From CAYGVT01 sp964353355 (GTDB taxonomy: Archaea > Thermoplasmatota > DTKX01 > GCA-020343715): a stretch of 18,041 bases of DNA. A model generated the notes under the pieces. That model saw nothing but the letters and a program-made list of their open reading frames with translations. It was not told the DNA's origin and ran no database searches. The position numbers and the translations under genes are program-made. Shown here in pieces: positions 13,341 through 18,041 of this stretch. The DNA lies in contig CAYGVT010000129.1 in assembly GCA_964353355.1 (NCBI GenBank), positions 1 to 18,041 on the forward strand, given 5' to 3'. Positions within the stretch are counted from its first letter, which is position 1. Every line of letters starts with the position of its first letter.

Positions 13341-15311
13341 TCACTCGCGCAGCCGGACGAGGGCGTGCTTGACCAGCACGGGGTCGCCCTCGCGCACCAC
13401 CAAGATGCCCCGCACCCGGTGGCGGCGGCGCAGCTCCTCGGGCGGCGCCACGAGCCTCACGCGCGCCCCGTCGCCCACGCGCACGTGCGCGTGCTCGATG
13501 CCCGCCCTCCGGAGCCTTGTCCTCGCCAGCAGCCCCACGGTGCCGACATCGGGCGCGAAGCAGACGAGCAGCAACCCCTCGCCCCCTGGCAGGTCCTCCG
13601 CCCTCACGACCTCGAGCCAGTCGCGCAGCTGCGGTGGCAGCCAGGACGCCGAGGTCCACTCGGGCAGCAGGTCCGTGAGCGGTTCGTCCAGCACATCCTC
13701 GGTCTCGTGCAGCGCACGCTCGAGGGCCTCGTACCTGGCCTTGAGCGCGTCATCGCGCAGCGTGTTGGCGTGGTCGACGAGCGCGCGCAGCGAATCCGCT
13801 AGCTCGCGCTGGTCGAGCCCCATCGACAGGTGCGACCGGCGCACCTTGCCCAGCAGCCGCTCCGCGCCCTGCTCGTCGCCGGCCTCCACGGCGCACTCGA
13901 GGGCCTCGTCGTAGAGCCCCCACGCGAGGTGCAGTGCGCCGAAGTTCGTGAAGTGGTCCCCGAACTCCTCGAGCGCCGCCATGCCCTCCGCGGGGCGGTC
14001 GTCGACGCGCGCGTGGGTGTCGTCCATCGCACGCGCGGCGCCCTCCCGGTCGCCCGTGAGGAACCGCGAGATGGCCGCGCCGAGCTGAGAGCGCAGCTGG
14101 GTGCCGCTGTCGCCCGCCTGCGCGGCCAGGCGCGCGCTGAGCTCGAACTGCGCGCGCGCCTCGGCCCACTGCTCGCGGTAGGCGTTGACGAGGGCGCCAA
14201 GGTAGTTGGCCTCGATGGTGGCGCGGCCCACGCCCGCGGCCAGGGAGAGGATGGCGACGTTGTCCAGGTGGTCCTCGCAGTCCGCGAGCTCCCCGAGGTT
14301 GGCGTGGACGAGCGCGGCCACCATCTCCGCGTCCGGCAGCATCTCGGCGTAGGCGCGCAGCACCTGCTGGCCCTGCGCGCGCGGGAGGACCCCGACCGAG
14401 AGCTGCAGCGCGCCCTTGAGGTCGCCGAGCGTCTCGTGCGTGTGCGCGAGCGCGGCCTCCAGCTCCCCGGCGGCCGCGAGCGCCTGCACCTCGACGAGCG
14501 CGCCCCGCAGGCCCTTGAGCGGCTCGAGGTGGAGCATGATGTCCTTGAAGGGGGCGAGGTGCCCGCGCCGCACGTGCTCGCCTCGAAGCTCGCGCAGCAG
14601 GGCCGCCCACGCCGTGGCGTCGTCGCCCCCGGCGGCCGCCCCCTCGGCCGACCCGGCCGCGACGGGTGCCGTCGCGGGCGAGGGTCCCGCCTCCATGCCC
14701 GCGGCCGACGCGGTCACCGTCTGCAGCAGGTTGTCCATGAGCCATGTGAGCTTCTCCTCGACGTTGTACACGTCGCGCCGGGAGAGCACGTACTCCATCT
14801 CGCCGTGGCGCACGCGGCGGAACAGGCGGCGCACCTCCTCCCGGCCGTCGCCGTGCAGCTGGCGCGAGAGCAGGAACAGGAAGACCGACGGGGATATGAC
14901 CGCGTAGGGCATGCCGGAGTCGTGGCTCGTCGTCGAGATCTTGAAGTCGTCGCTCACCAGCCGCACGCGCGCGCCCCGCTTGGCGAGCTGCTCCGCGAGC
15001 ACCATGAGTGAGAGGTCGCTGTCCTGCGGCGCGCGGGTCGGGCCGCCGATGGCCGCGCGCAGCGCGGTGATGGCCCCCTCGTCCACGCGCTCGACGCGCA
15101 TCGCGCGCTCCGCCATGGCCCTCGCGGACGCGCGCGTGCCCCCGTCCACCACGGTCGTGATCTCGTCCAGCACCCGTGGAGTGGTGTGCATCTCCCACCC
15201 CAGGCCGGCCGCGTGCGCGAGCACGCCCTCGATGGCGCTCGGCTCGCGGCTCTGCGCGAGGGAGATGAAGAAGTTGGCGTCCATCACGAAGGCGTCCGTC
15301 ACGTCCCCCAC
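13341..15311 (-). CDS. PIN-domain / TPR-like repeat fusion protein
   Basis: Residues 1-130 look like a PIN nuclease domain. FVMDANFFI (Asp11), LDEI (Asp49/Glu50), PQDSDLSLM (Asp97/Asp99) and LVSDDF (Asp121/Asp122) supply the four-acid metal site. A helical extension (140-200, MEYVLSRRDVYNVEEKLTWLMDNLL) and an Ala/Gly linker (205-235) follow. About 240-530 is a run of amphipathic helix pairs resembling TPR repeats. The last about 80 residues are strand-rich and Arg-rich and may form a small barrel. The start is GTG; another GTG three codons in has a better-placed GGTGGGGG before it. The gene follows the V4R gene by 34 bases and is probably in its operon. A ribonuclease acting in a protein complex is the natural inference; the RNA target is unknown, and the whole architecture is unfamiliar to me. 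Confidence 0.8.
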   Translation of the reverse strand: MGDVTDAFVMDANFFISLAQSREPSAIEGVLAHAAGLGWEMHTTPRVLDEITTVVDGGTRASARAMAERAMRVERVDEGAITALRAAIGGPTRAPQDSDLSLMVLAEQLAKRGARVRLVSDDFKISTTSHDSGMPYAVISPSVFLFLLSRQLHGDGREEVRRLFRRVRHGEMEYVLSRRDVYNVEEKLTWLMDNLLQTVTASAAGMEAGPSPATAPVAAGSAEGAAAGGDDATAWAALLRELRGEHVRRGHLAPFKDIMLHLEPLKGLRGALVEVQALAAAGELEAALAHTHETLGDLKGALQLSVGVLPRAQGQQVLRAYAEMLPDAEMVAALVHANLGELADCEDHLDNVAILSLAAGVGRATIEANYLGALVNAYREQWAEARAQFELSARLAAQAGDSGTQLRSQLGAAISRFLTGDREGAARAMDDTHARVDDRPAEGMAALEEFGDHFTNFGALHLAWGLYDEALECAVEAGDEQGAERLLGKVRRSHLSMGLDQRELADSLRALVDHANTLRDDALKARYEALERALHETEDVLDEPLTDLLPEWTSASWLPPQLRDWLEVVRAEDLPGGEGLLLVCFAPDVGTVGLLARTRLRRAGIEHAHVRVGDGARVRLVAPPEELRRRHRVRGILVVREGDPVLVKHALVRLRE

Positions 15312-15345
15312 CTGGCGGCGCCCGACGTCCCCCGCGCCCGCGCGC

Positions 15346-15798
15346 TCACATGGGCACTACGTTGAACACGCACTTGGGGTGCCCCTCGCACACGCACTGC
15401 TCCTCGACCGCGATGTGCTCCTTGCCCGCGAGCTCGCTCACGACGCCCGCGATGTAGCCCGCGGTGAAGTGGCAGGAGGGCTCGCCCACGACGCCGATGG
15501 CCCCGGACTCCACGGTCTCGGTCACCTCGGCGGCGACGCCCCCCGAGGACACGTCCTTGGCGATGAGCCGGCCGATGCCGATCTCGGCCCACATGGACTG
15601 GAGGGCCTCCGACAGCTGCTCGTCGGTCTCCCACTTGAAGCCCGTGCGGCGCACGGCGGCCTTGCCGCATGCCTGGCCGATGCCGAGCATGAACTCGGGC
15701 GTCTTTACGACCATGCCAGAGGCCTTCAGCTGCTCCTTTATCGCCCCGAAGATGTCCACCGGCAGGGCCACGAACGGGATCTCATGCGTCTTTGGCAT
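15346..15798 (-). CDS. V4R-domain protein
   Basis: This 150-residue protein is essentially a single V4R (4-vinyl reductase-like) domain. Helix-rich FMLGIGQACGKAAVRRTGFKWETDEQL leads to EPSCHFTAGYIAGVVSELAGKEHIAVEEQCVCEGHPKCVFNVV. Cys109, Cys135, Cys137 and Cys143 lie in the signature C-terminal half, where family members bind a metal or small ligand. V4R domains are structurally related to Bet3 of the eukaryotic TRAPP tether, a Rab exchange complex; that relationship is published, while its relevance here is inferred. The gene overlaps the 3' end of the GTPase gene by 17 bases, with GGAGG-like sequence upstream inside that gene. Close coupling to a Rab-like GTPase suggests the two proteins work together. 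Confidence 0.9.
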   Translation of the reverse strand: MPKTHEIPFVALPVDIFGAIKEQLKASGMVVKTPEFMLGIGQACGKAAVRRTGFKWETDEQLSEALQSMWAEIGIGRLIAKDVSSGGVAAEVTETVESGAIGVVGEPSCHFTAGYIAGVVSELAGKEHIAVEEQCVCEGHPKCVFNVVPM

Positions 15799-16687
15799 CC
15801 TTCTTGCCTCCCTCGGTCATGCCCTTGCCGAGCTCGTGGAAGACCATCTCCACGTTGTAGCCCGTCTTGGCCGACGTGGTGAAGACGGGGGCCTCGTAGG
15901 GCTGGAACTCCTTGCGGACCTCGTCGGGTGTGAACGCCGCGTCCTTCTCGAGGTCGGCTTTGTTGACGATGATGATGAGCGGGATGACGCCGGAGACGTC
16001 GAACAGGTTCTCTATCCAGTGGTGGACGTGCTCCATCGTCTCCTTCCGTGTCGAGTCGCACACCAAGAGCGCGCCCGAGGCGCCCTTGTAGTATGCCTTC
16101 TTGACGGTGGCGAAGCTCTCCTGCCCCGCGATGTCCCAGAGGATGAGCTTCAGGTCCACGATCTCCCCGGTCCCGTGGTTGTGCACGCCCAGGTTCTTCT
16201 TCATGACCTTGGCGCCGATGGTGTTGAGGTAGCGGTCGTCGAAGACGTCCTGGACGTACTTCTTGATGAGCGAGGTCTTGCCCACGGCAGGGTCGCCGAG
16301 CAGCACGACCTTCTTGGCCATCTTGACGACGTGGGTCTCCGGGCCGGTGAGCTCGCCCAGCGCGCCCTTGCGCTCGACGGCGGGTTGGGGGGCGCTGGGC
16401 ATTGGATGGTTCAGCTTGAGGAGCCTATCCAGCTCCTCGACCTCCTCGCTGGCCACCTCCTCGCCGGCCTTGTACTTGGCGACGAGCGCGTCCTCGAAGC
16501 CATTGAGCTCCTTCTCGAGCGTCTTCTCTGGCTCGGCCATTGGCGTCTCGGGCGGGGGGGTCGCCGGCGCGGGGGCCTCGGGCGCGTGGGGCTCGGGCGG
16601 GGGGGTCGCCTCCTTCGGCTCCGGGTGCCGGGGGGACGCCCTGACGGGCTCCTCCTTCTTCGCTTCCTTTCTCTTGAAAAGCGGCAC
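15782..16687 (-). CDS. Ras/Rab-like small GTPase with proline-rich N-terminal extension
   Basis: The C-terminal about 175 residues are a Ras-superfamily GTPase. P-loop GDPAVGKT is at 131-138, switch I Thr156 in NTIGAK, WDIAGQE at 184-190 (Gln189 matches the Ras catalytic Gln), NKAD at 242-245 and TSAKT at 271-275. The first 125 residues are an extension. A basic start (FKRKEAKKEEP) leads into Pro/Ala/Glu-rich sequence to about 50, then a charged likely coiled coil at 52-93, and a short linker. No C-terminal prenylation Cys is present; the protein ends KKDAKDA, so membrane attachment, if any, must come through the N-terminus or partners. A GGAGG ribosome site lies 8 bases before the ATG and a TATA box is at 16742-16751. 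The V4R gene overlaps its 3' end. Confidence 0.93.
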   Translation of the reverse strand: MPLFKRKEAKKEEPVRASPRHPEPKEATPPPEPHAPEAPAPATPPPETPMAEPEKTLEKELNGFEDALVAKYKAGEEVASEEVEELDRLLKLNHPMPSAPQPAVERKGALGELTGPETHVVKMAKKVVLLGDPAVGKTSLIKKYVQDVFDDRYLNTIGAKVMKKNLGVHNHGTGEIVDLKLILWDIAGQESFATVKKAYYKGASGALLVCDSTRKETMEHVHHWIENLFDVSGVIPLIIIVNKADLEKDAAFTPDEVRKEFQPYEAPVFTTSAKTGYNVEMVFHELGKGMTEGGKKDAKDA

Positions 16688-16741
16688 GGGCGAGGCCTCC
16701 AGGAGCGATGCCCTGGCTCCAGTGCTCGGATATCAGGCTAC

Positions 16742-16760
16742 TATTTATTAACACTTTGCG
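16742..16760 (-). promoter_or_regulatory. BRE/TATA promoter of the GTPase-V4R-PIN unit
   Basis: On the minus strand CGCAAAG precedes TTAATAAATA (16751-16742). A start about 25 bases on (near 16720) leaves a leader of about 32 bases that includes the GGAGG site before the ATG at 16687. It lies between the pelota stop and the GTPase gene, so the GTPase unit can be transcribed on its own. Confidence 0.65.
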
Positions 16761-16797
16761 TATGGGCTAGCGCCAGTGAGAAGAGAGGGCGTGCTGG

Positions 16798-17868
16798 TCA
16801 GTCCGGAGGGCCCGCCGTGAACGCGTACCTGAGGAACGCGCCCACGCCGCCGAGCCGCTCGAACTGCCCGCCCGCCTCGTGGGAGGTCGCAACGATTGTG
16901 ACGCGGGCGCCCGTGGTCTCGGCCACATCGAGGAGCTCCGCGACCGCCGGGTCGCGCACGACCGAGTCCGACACGAGCACGTGCTCGGCCGCGCCGCCGA
17001 CGATGGCGGCCCTGACCTCGGCGAGGCCGTAGGCGACCATGCCCTCGCCCTTCGCGATGCCCGCGAGCAGGTCCTCGATGAGCGCGGTCTCGTGCTCGAC
17101 GCGCGCGCCCTCCACCACGCGCGATACCATCCCCCTGCGGATGGCCTCGTGCACCCCCACCACGCCTGACTGTCCAGTGCCCTCCGTGACCGCGCCCCCC
17201 GCGAGCTCGGGGGCGTGCTCGCGCAGATAGTCCAGGAAGGTCGTGCGCGTGAAGCCCGGGCCCACGACGATCAGGGGCTCACCGCCCGGCCGCACCCGCC
17301 TGAGCTCTGTGATGAGCTCGTCGAAGTGGTCGTCCCGCGCTCCCTTGGCGGGGCGGTCGGCGCCCTTCTGGGTCCCGGGTCCCGCGATCTCGGACAGGGG
17401 CTCGACCCCGCTCTGCCTCACGGCCGCGAACACTGCGCTCTCGTCGTCGATGCACAAGATGATGACGCGGGGCCGGCGCGTGGCCCTGACCGCATCGTCG
17501 ATGCGGTCCAGCTCGTGGCCGCGCCACCGCGCCTTGGTGACCTTGACGTCGTCCCCGACCTCGATGTTGAGCGTGTGGTGCGTGCCGCGCGGCACGTCCT
17601 CGGGGCCGTCGCGGATGTGGCCCTGTATGCGGAGCCTGTCCGAGAACAGGGCGTACTCGACCGCTGTGACCTCGATGCCCAGGTACATCCGCCGCCGCTC
17701 TGCCTTGTCGGCGCGCGCCTTGCCATCCTCGCGGTCGTCGCGGCGGAAGGTCACGGCGTGCACCATGTCCCCTGGCTGGATGATGTGCCGCAGGTGCCAG
17801 AGGTCATCGCCGTTCTCGGGCAGCAGCTTGAGCTCGCCGTGCTGGAGGTCCCTGTGGAGGACTCTCAT
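16798..17868 (-). CDS. pelA: mRNA surveillance / ribosome rescue protein aPelota
   Basis: aPelota (Dom34 homolog) enters the empty A site of stalled ribosomes with aEF1A and, with ABCE1, splits them. The 356-residue length is normal. MRVLHRDLQHGELKLLPENGDDLWHLRHIIQPGDMVHAVTFRR is the family N-terminal Sm-like domain. The middle domain includes RPRVIILCIDDESAVFAAVRQSGVE and LIVVGPGFTR. The C-terminal eRF1-like domain has EGMVAYGLAEVRAAIVGGAAEHVLVSDSVVRD. There is no GGQ, as expected for Pelota rather than aRF1. The leader is only a few bases (TATA at 17897-17904), so expression may be nearly leaderless. Downstream on the same strand lie the GTPase, V4R and PIN-TPR genes with their own promoter. 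Confidence 0.96.
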   Translation of the reverse strand: MRVLHRDLQHGELKLLPENGDDLWHLRHIIQPGDMVHAVTFRRDDREDGKARADKAERRRMYLGIEVTAVEYALFSDRLRIQGHIRDGPEDVPRGTHHTLNIEVGDDVKVTKARWRGHELDRIDDAVRATRRPRVIILCIDDESAVFAAVRQSGVEPLSEIAGPGTQKGADRPAKGARDDHFDELITELRRVRPGGEPLIVVGPGFTRTTFLDYLREHAPELAGGAVTEGTGQSGVVGVHEAIRRGMVSRVVEGARVEHETALIEDLLAGIAKGEGMVAYGLAEVRAAIVGGAAEHVLVSDSVVRDPAVAELLDVAETTGARVTIVATSHEAGGQFERLGGVGAFLRYAFTAGPPD

Positions 17869-17896
17869 GGCAACGCGCGAGGGAGGACGTGCGCGG

Positions 17897-17909
17897 TGAT
17901 AAAGGTTAT
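17897..17909 (-). promoter_or_regulatory. BRE/TATA promoter of pelota
   Basis: On minus GATAAC precedes CTTTATCA (17904-17897). The expected start near 17873-17876 leaves only about 5-8 bases before the ATG at 17868. Confidence 0.6.
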
Positions 17910-17922
17910 CGCCGCCGCCTGG

Positions 17923-18041
17923 TCACGGGGTCGGGGGCGGGGGTGGCGCGGGAGGCGCGGGAGGCACGGGAGGTCGTGGGGGCGGTGGGGGCGGTGGGGG
18001 CGGTGGGGGCGGTGGGGGCGGTGGGGGCGGTGGGGGCGCAG
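17923..18041 (-). CDS. Possible proline-rich C-terminal end of a gene cut by the window edge
   Basis: Reading leftward from the edge, one minus-strand frame gives Ala, then 20 consecutive Pro, then RPPVPPAPPAPPPPPTP and a TGA at 17925-17923. The imperfect part outside the exact repeat keeps a PPA/PPV pattern in the same frame and ends about 20 bases before the pelota TATA box, as an upstream gene would. Other proteins in this window also carry Pro-rich segments. The start and any folded domain lie outside the window. Because the region is low complexity, non-coding simple sequence is a real alternative; the reverse frame would give poly-Gly. Confidence 0.4.
   Translation of the reverse strand, partial: APPPPPPPPPPPPPPPPPPPPRPPVPPAPPAPPPPPTP
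17977..18038. repeat. Tandem 9-base repeat TGGGGGCGG at window edge
   Basis: Six exact 9-base units run from 17977 to 18030, followed by a partial seventh. Less regular G-rich units (about 17930-17976) precede them. The unit length is a multiple of three, so copy changes would keep a reading frame open. The repeat probably caused the contig to end here. Confidence 0.9.

Noticed and set aside
13830..15011. Long plus-strand open frame within the PIN-TPR gene
   Set aside because: It is antisense to a gene with clear PIN motifs and shows only low-complexity Arg/Ala/Val-rich sequence.
17977..18038. CRISPR-like repeat array
   Set aside because: Units are 9 bases with no spacers; this is a simple tandem repeat.

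Overview
The window is an 18-kb stretch of very GC-rich archaeal DNA. Archaeal marks include aPelota, Dph2, uL16/L10e, an archaeal elongation factor 1-beta next to its usual four-Cys-pair zinc-ribbon partner, an archaeal-type GluRS, and the ether-lipid trio isopentenyl phosphate kinase, type 2 IPP isomerase and GGPP synthase. Many genes have a BRE/TATA element about 25 bases before a plausible start. The gene content would suit a high-GC Thermoplasmatota-like euryarchaeon, but that placement is inference. Both edges are low-complexity (69 G at the left, a 9-base G-rich tandem repeat at the right), which suggests a contig broken at simple sequence.

Layout. 91-1691 (minus): a translationally coupled pair, an AP-endonuclease-2-type TIM barrel followed by a SIS-domain sugar-phosphate isomerase of the PHI/HxlB type. 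1887-2483 (plus): a two-helix membrane protein with lower GC, divergently transcribed. 2546-7301 (plus): IPK, fni and GGPP synthase overlap head to tail and are followed by gltX; the first three convert isopentenyl phosphate to IPP, DMAPP and GGPP for archaeal lipids. 7302-8102: 800 bases with no convincing protein gene. They hold a candidate structured RNA on the minus strand (about 7400-7666) with a strong promoter, a G-tract run, a hairpin followed by T6, and a very GC-rich stretch. 8103-12641 (plus): a translation-related island of zinc ribbon, EF1-beta and uL16, then a PEP-synthase-like protein without its phosphohistidine domain, then Dph2. 12712-13292 (plus): a YdeI/OmdA-family gene with a frameshift near its 3' end. 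13341-17868 (minus): aPelota, then a Ras/Rab-like GTPase overlapping a V4R-domain gene, then a PIN-TPR fusion protein. 17923-18041 (minus): a possible proline-rich C-terminus of a gene cut by the window edge.

Most of the window serves translation and ribosome rescue (GluRS, EF1-beta, uL16, Dph2, Pelota) or isoprenoid lipid synthesis. The least ordinary items are the unrecognised structured RNA, the PEP-synthase-like pseudoenzyme among translation genes, the GTPase-V4R pair resembling a minimal Rab/TRAPP-like module, and the PIN-TPR protein downstream of them.
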